Origin: an uncultured Pseudomonadales bacterium
GTDB lineage: Bacteria; Pseudomonadota; Gammaproteobacteria; Pseudomonadales; Porticoccaceae
Reading direction: 5' to 3'
Assembly: GCA_943788445.1 (NCBI GenBank)
Contig: CALSQH010000009.1
Span: 1 to 64,000 of the forward strand
Length of the DNA: 64,000 bases
The notes under the pieces were generated by a model, which saw nothing but the letters and a program-made list of their open reading frames with translations, was not told the DNA's origin and made no database searches. Shown here piece by piece: positions 45,988-53,612 of the stretch; the stretch's first letter is position 1, and each line of letters opens with the position of its first letter. The translations under genes and the position numbers were made by a program.

Positions 45988-48190
45988 GCGCGAAAGTAGC
46001 GAAGGTAGAGAATATCGCCTGGTAGATGCTGCAGAAGCCATAAATAAAGAGGCTTTTAATCATCAGCACTTTGCTAGCACCTTGGGACAAGTGTTAGCTC
46101 GGGAGATTGACCCGTATAACCTGCCTATCACTGAAGTAGATATGGATTTAGATGTTGAGAAAAGTATCATTCAATCTCTAGATTTTACTGCATTTGGAAA
46201 ACGTTTTAGCTTTCACTTAGTGTCAGGAGTATGTCAGGAAAAGGGGGCTATATCTAAAAGCTGGTCAATTTCACCGGATGGAAAGAAAGCAGCTTTTGTA
46301 CGTGACTGCAATCTCTGGTTACGTGATACCGTAAGCGGTAAAGAACGTGCGCTAACAGATGATGGAGAAGATGAGTTTGTTTATGGCATTGCTGGAAGTG
46401 CGTGGGGGCATCTCATGGGTTCTGAGGCACAGGCCTGTTGGTCAGATGACTCCAAGCGTATTTTTACGGTGCAGAGAGATACTCGGTTGGTAAAGAATTT
46501 ACCCGTAATACACCATGTCCCAAGGGATGGAAGCCTTCGCCCAATCCTAAAGAATTATAAGATTGCCTACCCTGGAGATGAACACACAGAAACATTACGT
46601 CTGGTTTGCATTGAGGTTGAAACAGGCAAACAACAGCAAGCCAATTACCCCCAAATACCTGTTACTCGAAATAGCTTTGGATTTTTTACGTCGAAACTAG
46701 GGTGGTGGTCAACTGATAATCGGTGTGCCTATTTTGTGGATATGGAACGAGATTATAGGGCTGTTCGTGTTATGGAGTTTGATACGGACACGGGCGATAC
46801 CCGAACATTATTTGAAGAGACATCAGAGACGCATATAAACCTGATGCTCAATCAAGATGAACTGCCCACGTTTATGCCTATGCCGGAGACCAATGAGTTG
46901 CTGTGGTTCTCTGAGCGCAGTGGATGGGCACATTTATATCTCTATGACCTAGAAACCGGTAAGCTTAAGAATTCGGTTACCCAAGGTGATTGGCTGATAA
47001 GGCATGTTGTTAAGGTGGATATAGAACGCAGAGAAGTCTTTGTTCAAACCGCAGGTCGTTACCCTAATCGAGACCCGTATTACCGAGACCTTTGCAGGGT
47101 TAATTTGGATACGGGGGACTTGACTGAGCTGGTGTCTGGGGATTATGAAGTCCATGTCATTATGCAGACAGAGATGAATACGGCATCCCTTGTAATGAAC
47201 GTCAATGCCGATATCGCAAATGCTTGTGGCGTTTCATCAAGGGGTAATTTTGCTGTGGTCACGAAATCTCGAGCAGATACAATACCGACCAGTTTTTTGA
47301 TTGATCGAGATGGCAATCATGTTCTTGAGCTTGAAGTTGCAGATGTCTCTGGATTGCCTGCAGGTTGGCACTGGCCCGAACCAGTCAAGTTATTGGCGGC
47401 TGATGGTGAAACGGATATTTATGGTTTGGTTTATCGTCCTTCAGATTTTTCAAAGGAAAACTCCTACCCTATAATTTCCCATGTTTTTAATACTCCCGAA
47501 TTGCCTTGGGTTCCCAAAGGCTCTTTTACTAATGGTTCTTTCGCATTCGGATGGCCCTATCTTGATGCGGCCGCTTTAGCTGAGTTAGGTTTCATTGTGG
47601 TGCAAATTGATGGGCGTGGCACGCCTTTCCGAAATAAATCGTTTTGTGATGAGTCATACGGTTGGCTGGAGTCGGTTAGCAATTTGGATGATCATGTGGC
47701 TGGAATTAAACAGTTAGCAGAGCGTTATTCTTGCTTAGACCTTGAGAGAGTAGGAATTACCACTCATAACACAGGTGGTTCAGGTGGTATACAAGGTCTA
47801 TTGCAGCATCCTGACTTTTACAAAGTAAGTGTAAATATGATTCCTCATGATAGTCGTTTGATGCCAGCGTCTATGTGGGGAGAAAAATACGAGGGTTTAG
47901 ATGGCCCGAAAACTGATGGTCTCTACCCGGAAATGCTAGTCGATAAATTGCAGGGTAAATTATTGCTTATTGGCGGTATGCTGGATACCACATGCCCGCC
48001 TACAATAATCTTTCGATTGGTCGAGGCCTTGCAGAAAGCCAATAAGGACTTTGATCTCCTCTTAATGCCAAATCTTGGTCATACACCGTCAAGTTATGCA
48101 GTGCGCCGTTCTTGGGATTACTTGGTTAGGAATTTATTGAATTTTGAACCTCCTAGAGACTTTAAACTAACTACATTCGCTGATGGCTAG
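45959..48190 (+). CDS. S9-family (DPP-IV-like) peptidase with Asn at the nucleophile site
   Basis: 743 residues: an N-terminal DPP-IV beta-propeller (about 80-470; WSISPDGKKAAFVRD, LLWFSERSGWAHLYLYD) and an alpha/beta-hydrolase domain (about 480-740). The Asp (GGMLDTTCPP) and His (PNLGHTPSS) of the triad are present. The nucleophile elbow, normally GHSxGG, reads THNTGG, with Asn encoded by 47768-47770. No signal peptide is visible. The TTG at 45959 is only the start of the open frame; the natural N-terminus is at 45835 in another frame. Either a non-catalytic relative or a decaying gene. Confidence 0.82.
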   Translation: MGRVIFFWYERESSEGREYRLVDAAEAINKEAFNHQHFASTLGQVLAREIDPYNLPITEVDMDLDVEKSIIQSLDFTAFGKRFSFHLVSGVCQEKGAISKSWSISPDGKKAAFVRDCNLWLRDTVSGKERALTDDGEDEFVYGIAGSAWGHLMGSEAQACWSDDSKRIFTVQRDTRLVKNLPVIHHVPRDGSLRPILKNYKIAYPGDEHTETLRLVCIEVETGKQQQANYPQIPVTRNSFGFFTSKLGWWSTDNRCAYFVDMERDYRAVRVMEFDTDTGDTRTLFEETSETHINLMLNQDELPTFMPMPETNELLWFSERSGWAHLYLYDLETGKLKNSVTQGDWLIRHVVKVDIERREVFVQTAGRYPNRDPYYRDLCRVNLDTGDLTELVSGDYEVHVIMQTEMNTASLVMNVNADIANACGVSSRGNFAVVTKSRADTIPTSFLIDRDGNHVLELEVADVSGLPAGWHWPEPVKLLAADGETDIYGLVYRPSDFSKENSYPIISHVFNTPELPWVPKGSFTNGSFAFGWPYLDAAALAELGFIVVQIDGRGTPFRNKSFCDESYGWLESVSNLDDHVAGIKQLAERYSCLDLERVGITTHNTGGSGGIQGLLQHPDFYKVSVNMIPHDSRLMPASMWGEKYEGLDGPKTDGLYPEMLVDKLQGKLLLIGGMLDTTCPPTIIFRLVEALQKANKDFDLLLMPNLGHTPSSYAVRRSWDYLVRNLLNFEPPRDFKLTTFADG

Positions 48191-48262
48191 AAAATTCACC
48201 TCAGCACAATCACTCAGGCCCGGCGTACCTGTTTGTAGCTCCACCAAAAAACGCTACCCACC

Positions 48263-48298
48263 GAGCTGACCCTTCAAACCCGGCCAGCTCATTTTTTT
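48263..48298 (+). terminator. Terminator after the S9 gene
   Basis: GAGCTG (48263-48268) pairs with CAGCTC (48285-48290) and is followed by ATTTTTTTG. It separates the S9 gene from the unknown 163-residue gene. Confidence 0.65.
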
Positions 48299-48334
48299 GT
48301 TTTATCAAATGTAATTTACTATAAGGATTTAGTT

Positions 48335-48826
48335 ATGGCATCACAAAATCTAGTCTCCGGTGTTCTCACCGATGAAACCCTAAACACCGCCTTGGCGGGT
48401 ATTCAATCACTGACTGACAGCATGACTTTCCTGATTTCACTCAGCCCCGACGAGCGTCGCCGTATCACCAAATTAAAAGGCGGTCATGTGGACTTTGTGC
48501 GCGAAATGCGCGATGTCTGCAAGCAAAACCCCGGCTTTTTACCCCGCCAGTTTGATCTTGAAGAATTTGATCGCGATGTGGCGTTGGCCAATCAGCTGGA
48601 TCAGGTGGAAACCGCATTAAGTACCTTAGCCCGGCAGATGGAAGATACCCTGATGGCGGTGCGCAGTGATATGTATAGCAGTGCGCTGGAAGCCTATGGC
48701 TATTTGCAGGTGGCTCGTGATGGCGATGGTTTGGATGGTCACCGTCGGGAGTTGCGGCAGTATTTCCGCCGTCGACGCTCTGGGGCTAATGAAGATGATG
48801 TGGCGCTTGTGGGGGAGGGTGTTTAG
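48335..48826 (+). CDS. Unrecognised 163-residue helical protein
   Basis: A cytosolic-looking, mostly alpha-helical protein with no signal or membrane segment. The N-terminal part (SGVLTDETLNTALAGIQSLT, then FLISLSPDERRRITKLK) resembles a hypothetical family I recall from several phyla in which a helical stretch is followed by LSPEERR. The middle has heptad-like Leu/Ala spacing, and the end is very basic (RRELRQYFRRRRSG) before an acidic tail. The basic patch could bind nucleic acid; that is inference. It has an AAGGA ribosome site, sits between terminators, and its stop is followed within 16 bp by a 21-bp satellite. Confidence 0.75.
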   Translation: MASQNLVSGVLTDETLNTALAGIQSLTDSMTFLISLSPDERRRITKLKGGHVDFVREMRDVCKQNPGFLPRQFDLEEFDRDVALANQLDQVETALSTLARQMEDTLMAVRSDMYSSALEAYGYLQVARDGDGLDGHRRELRQYFRRRRSGANEDDVALVGEGV

Positions 48827-48841
48827 GCCATAGTCTTGTTT

Positions 48842-49262
48842 GTGGGCGGCTATGCTCTTCGTATGGTCGCTCCGGCAGTTTGTATAGTCGCTCCGGCAGT
48901 TTGTATAGTCGCCTATGCAAAATGTATAGCTGGCTATGCTCGGAGTATAGGCGGCTATGTCGCGAGTATAGACGACTCGCTATTTTCTATAGGCGACTCG
49001 GTTGTTTTCATAGACGGCTATGTGGGTGGTCATAGACGACTCGCTTTTTTGTATAGACGGCTCGGTTGTTTGCATAGGCAGCTATGTGGGTGGTCATAGG
49101 CGACTCGCTTTTTTCTATAGACGGCTCGGTCGTTTGCATAGACGGCTATGTGGTGGTCATAGACGACTCGCTCTTTTCTATAGGCGACTCGGTAGTTTGC
49201 ATAGGCGGCTATGTGGGTGGTCATAGGCGACTCGGTTTATTCTATAGGCGACTATGTGCGTG
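48842..49262. repeat. 21-bp satellite array of about 20 units
   Basis: About 20 consecutive units with consensus close to ATAGRCGRCTCGGTTGTTTGC; unit boundaries fall at 48863, 48884, 48905 and so on. Three units (48989-type TCGG, GGCTATGTGGGTGGTC and GACTCGC types) recur in order from about 48968, giving a 63/64-bp higher-order unit. Many units contain a near-palindrome ATAGNCGNCTAT. Single extra G's in some units shift frame, so the readable peptides are accidental. There are no unique spacers, so it is not a CRISPR array. Confidence 0.9.
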
Positions 49263-49264
49263 GC

Positions 49265-49389
49265 TGGGGGTTTGAGATCCTTCACTGCGTTCAGGATAAC
49301 GGCCAGAAGGTTCAGGATAACGGCCAGAAGGTCCAGGATGGCAGCCAGAAAGTTTAGCATGACGGCCAGAAGGTTCAGTATGGCAGCTG
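49265..49389. repeat. Dispersed repeat start followed by a second 21-bp tandem array
   Basis: After GAGATCCTTCACTGC (49273-49287), a copy of the dispersed repeat, the unit GTTCAGGATAACGGCCAGAAG repeats at 49289, 49310, 49331, 49352 and 49373 with a few changes. This expands the core of the dispersed element and has the same 21-bp period as the unrelated satellite immediately before it. Confidence 0.85.
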
Positions 49390-49541
49390 TCCCTCTGTTC
49401 AGCGGTCTATACTTTTTAAGTTATGTACCTCAACCCCATGACCTTCGATTAAATAAGGATGGAATAACTTATCAAATACGACTAAAAAATAATCGCACAG
49501 TAAAAGTGGGGTTTTTGCCGATTTTTTTGTCTTATTAAGAG
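49390..49541. other. Gene-free AT-rich stretch
   Basis: No convincing coding frame: short frames close within a few codons. Poly-T and poly-A runs are frequent. It ends in the terminator at 49542. Confidence 0.5.
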
Positions 49542-49567
49542 GGCTGGGAATATACCGGCCTTTTTTT
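49542..49567 (+). terminator. Terminator-like hairpin
   Basis: GGCTGG (49542-49547) pairs with CCGGCC (49555-49560), one G-U, loop GAATATA, then seven T's. It has no obvious upstream gene, so it may be a leftover from a deleted one. Confidence 0.65.
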
Positions 49568-49659
49568 GTTATGTGATTTATAAAGCCCTGACAAGTCTAA
49601 AAATATCGGGGCTAAAAACAACTAAGCTTTCAATAAAAACGTACCGACAGGAGTCTCGG

Positions 49660-49941
49660 GTGATTAAAACACTGAACGATTTTGACCAATACATTAATCA
49701 AGCTTTACAAGATTGGAATATTCCCGGCGCGGCGGTTGCTGTGGTCAAAGGAGATCAGGTTTTACATTCGGGGGGCTATGGTTTCCGTGATATGGAGCAG
49801 GACTTGCCGGTGACGGAGAACACCCGTTTTCCGATTGCGTCGATGACCAAGCCCTTTACTACTATGGGCGTGGCGCTGTTGGGTGCAGGTCGCCATTGGC
49901 GGCGCGCTGGGTTTTGCCGTGGTCGGCTGGTTTGGTTTTGA
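49660..49941 (+). pseudogene. 5' remnant of a serine beta-lactamase-family hydrolase
   Basis: A GTG at 49660 with ACAGGAG seven bases upstream starts IKTLNDFDQYINQALQDWNI, followed by PGAAVAVVKGDQVLHSGGYG and the active-site SxxK motif in PIASMTKPFTT. Homology stops about 75 codons in, near 49880. The remaining 20 codons read out of frame through the transporter fragment. Family members (class C beta-lactamase/esterase/D-aminopeptidase) are normally 350-500 residues, so most of the gene is gone. Confidence 0.8.
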
Positions 49942-50134
49942 TATGCAGGCCCTTGAGCAAACCGAATGGAGTCTGGTTGGTTTGCGGCTGAGTGTCTCTT
50001 GGGCACCGACATTCTTTGTGCTGCTGGCGATGGTGTTTATTGCCATGATGCCGCTGAATGAGGCGAAGATGGAGATTGTGCGGCGCAAGTTAAAGGTTCG
50101 GGATCGGCAGCAACGAGCCAATAACGCAGCCTAG
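49883..50134 (+). pseudogene. 3' remnant of a GPH-family transporter
   Basis: This frame encodes the last two helices and basic tail of a GPH symporter (QVAIGGALGFAVVGWFGFD ... MMPLNEAKMEIVRRKLKV), clearly homologous to the C-terminus of the transporter at 44305. Everything before helix 11 is missing and it abuts the hydrolase remnant at about 49880. A deletion most simply explains the join. The apparent ATG at 49883 is within the junction and is not a real start. Confidence 0.8.
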
Positions 50135-50512
50135 CTGGGCATTGGCTGCGCAGATTTTAGCTTCTCTAAGGTGGGGTTTTTGGGCCGTAAACAGTCTTAT
50201 AAGCCGGAACCCTTTGCTGTGTTGCTTGATAGCTTAAGTTTTCCACTGTTATTCAAAAAAGTTCTACCCATTTAAGCGCGCTGGTTATTTTCCCTGTGGC
50301 TGACCTTTGGTTGCTTCTACTGTTGATTGATTCAACTGTTTATTGCTTCAAGATAGGATTGTCGGCGTTTTTCTGTGGGTTAGATTAAGGCGAAGAGATC
50401 TCTCCTCGCGCTGCTCGTTCGAGATGACAGGATAGGTAGCTCGTTCGAGATAATAAGGTAGATGTTCGAGACGACAGAGCAAACGCTCAAGATAACGGCT
50501 ATAAATAACAAA
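50135..50512. repeat. Gene-free gap ending in dispersed repeats
   Basis: 50135-50390 has no recognisable gene; a 46-codon open stretch to 50275 has no homology that I can see. 50395-50500 carries the dispersed repeat: GAGATCTCTC, then TCGTTCGAGATGACAG, then shortened GTTCGAGA copies and a CTCAAGATAACGGCT tail. The repeat reaches the ribosome-site region of the epimerase gene. Confidence 0.65.
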
Positions 50513-51655
50513 ATGGACTTCCAAGCTATGCAGATTGATTCAATCGAGATATACAAACTAAAAATTCGTTTTAAGACACCTCTCAAGGTGTCTATTGGTG
50601 TTACCGAAGGTGCTGAAAATGTGGTGATTAAGATTATCACCAACACCGGACTGATCGGTTGGGGCGAAGCTAGCCCCTGTGCCTATATTACCGGCGATAC
50701 TCAGGCTACAAATTTGGTCACCGCTGAGCAGTTGGCGCAGTTGATACTGGGTAAGGATCCGCTGGCCATTGATGCGCGCATGACGGAGATTAATGGCTTT
50801 ATTGTCGGCGAGCCGTCGATTCGTTCGGCGTTTGATATGGCCCTCTACGATCTAGCGGCTAAGGCAGCGGAGATGCCGCTGTATCAGTTTTTGGGTGGGG
50901 CCAGTGCGGCTGAGCAGCCTGAGCGCGAGTTTAGAACTGACTTGACCATTGGTTGGCAGGATACGGTTGAGCAGACTGTGGCGCAGGCGAAAGAGGTTTT
51001 GGATGCAGGCTTTGATGCGATCAAGATGAAGGTCGGTCGCTCGGGTTTGCAGGATGTTGCCCATGTGGCGGCGGTACGTGAGTTTGCCGGGCCGGATGTG
51101 GCGATTAAGGTCGACAGTAATCAGGGTTGGGATTATCCGACTGCAGTGGCCAATATCAATGCCATGGCACCGTTGAATTTACAGTATTCCGAGCAGCCGT
51201 TGGCGGTGTGGGATTTTGCCAATTTGGCGCGTTTGCGCGATAAGGTAAATTTGCCTATCTGTGCCGATGAGAGTGTTTTTGATGATAAAGATGCCCTCAA
51301 GTTAGTGGCTGCGGGTGCGGCGGATTATCTGAATATTAAGCTCGGTAAGTCGGGTGGTATTCACACCGGGTTAAAGATTAATGCGATCGCCGAGGCGGCG
51401 GGGCTTAAGTGCATGATCGGTTGCTTTGGTGAGTCGCGTTTAGCGTTGAGTGCTTCGGCACATCTGGCCTTGGCGCGGCCTAATATTACTTTCTTGGATC
51501 TGGATTCAGCGTATATGTTTATCGATGATCCGGTGCAGGGGGGTATGCAATACGACAAGTCGGTGGGCGGTTTGATTCATGTGTCGGATGCTCCCGGGTT
51601 GGGTGCCAGCTTTGATGAGTCTATGTTGGAGTCTTATGCGGTGTTTACTGTATAA
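50513..51655 (+). CDS. Dipeptide epimerase of the enolase superfamily (Ala-Glu type)
   Basis: About 380 residues of the MLE/enolase superfamily. An N-terminal capping domain (IEIYKLKIRFKTPLKVSIG) precedes a TIM barrel with the catalytic KMK in DAIKMKVG, metal ligands in KVDSNQGWD, SEQPL and ADES, the second catalytic Lys in LNIKLGKSGG, and the DLDS motif typical of L-Ala-D/L-Glu epimerases. It would racemise the second residue of dipeptides, as in murein peptide use. Start at ATG 50513 or 50528: longer frames run into the dispersed repeat. Confidence 0.85.
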   Translation: MDFQAMQIDSIEIYKLKIRFKTPLKVSIGVTEGAENVVIKIITNTGLIGWGEASPCAYITGDTQATNLVTAEQLAQLILGKDPLAIDARMTEINGFIVGEPSIRSAFDMALYDLAAKAAEMPLYQFLGGASAAEQPEREFRTDLTIGWQDTVEQTVAQAKEVLDAGFDAIKMKVGRSGLQDVAHVAAVREFAGPDVAIKVDSNQGWDYPTAVANINAMAPLNLQYSEQPLAVWDFANLARLRDKVNLPICADESVFDDKDALKLVAAGAADYLNIKLGKSGGIHTGLKINAIAEAAGLKCMIGCFGESRLALSASAHLALARPNITFLDLDSAYMFIDDPVQGGMQYDKSVGGLIHVSDAPGLGASFDESMLESYAVFTV

Positions 51656-51723
51656 GCATCGGTCTTTTGTGGCTGGGTGCTGCAAAGAAATGAAAAAAAC
51701 GAAGAAAAATAAGTTTACTAATT

Positions 51724-51778
51724 ACACACTTTTCTACGTACAAACTTTTTACATACACACTTTTTACATACATATTTT
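51724..51778. repeat. AT-rich short direct repeats upstream of the aldehyde dehydrogenase
   Basis: Repeats of about 15-16 bp with the core ACTTTTTACATAC (variants with TTCTACGTA) occur three times just before the start codon. They may be a slippage product in the leader. Confidence 0.6.
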
Positions 51779-51789
51779 AGGGAAAAACA

Positions 51790-53283
51790 ATGAGCGAGAT
51801 TAATTGGCAAGACCGTGCCGCTAAGGCAACCTTTACCGTACGCAATTTTATTAACGGCAAATACCAGGACTGTGTCGGCAGCAAGACCATTGAGAAATAT
51901 GCCGGTCGCAATGGTGAGTTGCTGTATAGCTTTGCCAGTGGCGATGGTTCTGAAGTGGAGCAGGCTGTGGCCAGTGCCCGTGCGACCTTTAAGTCGGGCA
52001 TTTGGCGCAAGAAGTCATCTGGTGAGCGCGGCGCTATTTTAAATAAGCTCGCGGATCTGGTGGATGAGCATAAAGAGACCTTTGCCCTTTACGAGAGCAT
52101 GGACGTGGGTAAGCCGATTACTAATGCACTGTATGATGATGCGGCGCGAACTGCGGGTGGATTACGGGGTGCGGCGGCTGACATCAATAAGCTGTTGGGC
52201 AATTGCGGTACCGATCAGGGTAGTCTGGTATACCAAACGCGCAAGCCGGTCGGTGTGGTGGCGGGTATTTTGGGTTGGAATTTCCCTGTTTCGCTGGCGG
52301 CTGGCAAGGTTGGCCCTGCATTGGTGACGGGTAATTCGCTGGTTTTAAAACCTTCTGAGTTTACCTCACTGTCTACCTGTCTATTGGCGGAGTTGGCAGT
52401 TGAAGCAGGTGTACCTGCTGGTGTGTTTAATGTGGTCCACGGTGATGGTGCCAATGTGGGTGATGGGCTGGCGCGGCATATGGATGTTGATTTGCTGACA
52501 TTTGTCGGTAGCAGCGCGACCGGTAAGGTGTTGATGAAGGCCGCTGGTGAGTCAAATATGAAGCGCTTGATTCTCGAATGTGGCGGCAAGTCGCCTTATA
52601 TCGTGTTTGATGATACTGAAGAGTATTTAGACTATCTGGCTGCTGATATTGTTGATACGGCATTCCCTAACCAGGGTGCGCTCTGTGTCGCGGGAACGCG
52701 GTTGCTGGTGCAAGACAGTATTCGTGAAAAGCTGATGCCGAAGATTTTAGAACATGCGGCAAAGATTATGCCCAAAGATCCTCTCGATGCTGACTGTACC
52801 TTTGGCGCGCTGATGAATGAAGCGCATATGAATAAGGTGCTGGGCTATATTGAGACGGGCAAGGCCGATGGCGCTAAGTTAATTTATGGCGGTGAGCAGA
52901 TATTGCAGGAGACCGGTGGTTTTTATGTGAAGCCAGCGATCTTTGATCAGGTGGGTGCGGATCATCGCATTGCTCAGGAAGAGATTTTTGGTCCTGTGCT
53001 GTCGGTGATTGGGTTTAAAGATGAAGCCGAAGCGCTAGAAATTGCCAATGGTACCTGCTTTGGTTTGGCGGCTTATGTGGCCACGCAGAACGTCGGTCGT
53101 GTACAGCGTTTGGGTGAAGAGCTGGCCGCGGGCTTGATTCAAATGGTTGCAACGGGTGAGCCAACAGGTGGCAATGTGGCGATTACGATTGAGGCGCACA
53201 AGCAGTCGGGCTTTGGTTTTGAAGCTGGCATTGAAGGGCTGGCGGCTTATACGGCGGTGAGTACGGTGATGTGCTTCACCTAG
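51790..53283 (+). CDS. NAD(P)-dependent aldehyde dehydrogenase
   Basis: A 497-residue class I aldehyde dehydrogenase, PuuC/AldH-like in pattern. The catalytic Glu is in LECGGKSPY and the nucleophilic Cys in NQGALCVAGTR (usually NQGxxCxxGxR). The terminal EAHKQSGFGFEAGIEGLAAYT is also typical. It could oxidise gamma-glutamylaminobutyraldehyde or a related aldehyde from amino-acid or peptide breakdown. It follows the epimerase by 134 bp and may share its transcript. AGGG precedes the ATG. Confidence 0.88.
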   Translation: MSEINWQDRAAKATFTVRNFINGKYQDCVGSKTIEKYAGRNGELLYSFASGDGSEVEQAVASARATFKSGIWRKKSSGERGAILNKLADLVDEHKETFALYESMDVGKPITNALYDDAARTAGGLRGAAADINKLLGNCGTDQGSLVYQTRKPVGVVAGILGWNFPVSLAAGKVGPALVTGNSLVLKPSEFTSLSTCLLAELAVEAGVPAGVFNVVHGDGANVGDGLARHMDVDLLTFVGSSATGKVLMKAAGESNMKRLILECGGKSPYIVFDDTEEYLDYLAADIVDTAFPNQGALCVAGTRLLVQDSIREKLMPKILEHAAKIMPKDPLDADCTFGALMNEAHMNKVLGYIETGKADGAKLIYGGEQILQETGGFYVKPAIFDQVGADHRIAQEEIFGPVLSVIGFKDEAEALEIANGTCFGLAAYVATQNVGRVQRLGEELAAGLIQMVATGEPTGGNVAITIEAHKQSGFGFEAGIEGLAAYTAVSTVMCFT

Positions 53284-53320
53284 ATTGAACAGAACATTGA
53301 ACATCAATTTGTAAGCAATA

Positions 53321-53350
53321 ATAAACCCCGCTTTTGCGGGGTTTATTTGT
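53321..53350 (+). terminator. Strong rho-independent terminator after the aldehyde dehydrogenase
   Basis: ATAAACCCCGC (53321-53331) pairs perfectly with GCGGGGTTTAT (53336-53346) over a TTTT loop. The A/T-flanked stem can work in both directions, but it lies much closer to the plus-strand gene. Confidence 0.9.
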
Positions 53351-53371
53351 CATTCTAGATATGCAGAATAC

Positions 53372-53612
53372 CGCGCCCTTTGTCACCCCGACGTCGCGCA
53401 GCGACGAGGGGCCTCTATTAGGTTACTCATATCTAGTAAGGTGTGGCCTGAAAGAGATCTCTCACATGCGTTCGAGATGACAGGGTTAAACCTTCGGGAT
53501 AACAATAAAAACCAAGGTCATCCTGACAGAGCGCAGCGAAGAGGGACCTCAAGTAGGTCCTTCACTACGTTCAGGATGACGCGATGAATGTTCAGTCTGA
53601 CGCGTTGAACAT
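53372..53612. repeat. Dispersed repeat block with a large palindrome
   Basis: Several copies of the repeat family. 53454-53483 is an exact inverted copy of 7861-7890. GTCATCCTGA (53517-53526) pairs with TCAGGATGAC (53571-53580) around an inner GGACCT/AGGTCC (53544-53560), forming one long stem-loop. GTTCAGTCTGACGCG-type variants follow up to the narX stop. No gene in 53284-53612. Confidence 0.8.

Noticed and set aside
39519..48190. Complete lasso-peptide biosynthetic cluster
   Set aside because: Only the FecI/FecR/TBDR/S9 neighbourhood resembles one. No precursor, B-type peptidase or asparagine-synthetase-like cyclase is present, and the S9 protein lacks its Ser.
48836..49275. Open frames through the 21-bp satellite (about 60-90 codons, repeated GGYVGG or HRRL patterns)
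   Set aside because: The frames exist in several phases on both strands because the unit lacks stops. Extra single bases between units break any one frame, and no ribosome site precedes them.
48842..49389. CRISPR array
   Set aside because: Units are contiguous 21-mers without unique spacers, and no cas genes are present.
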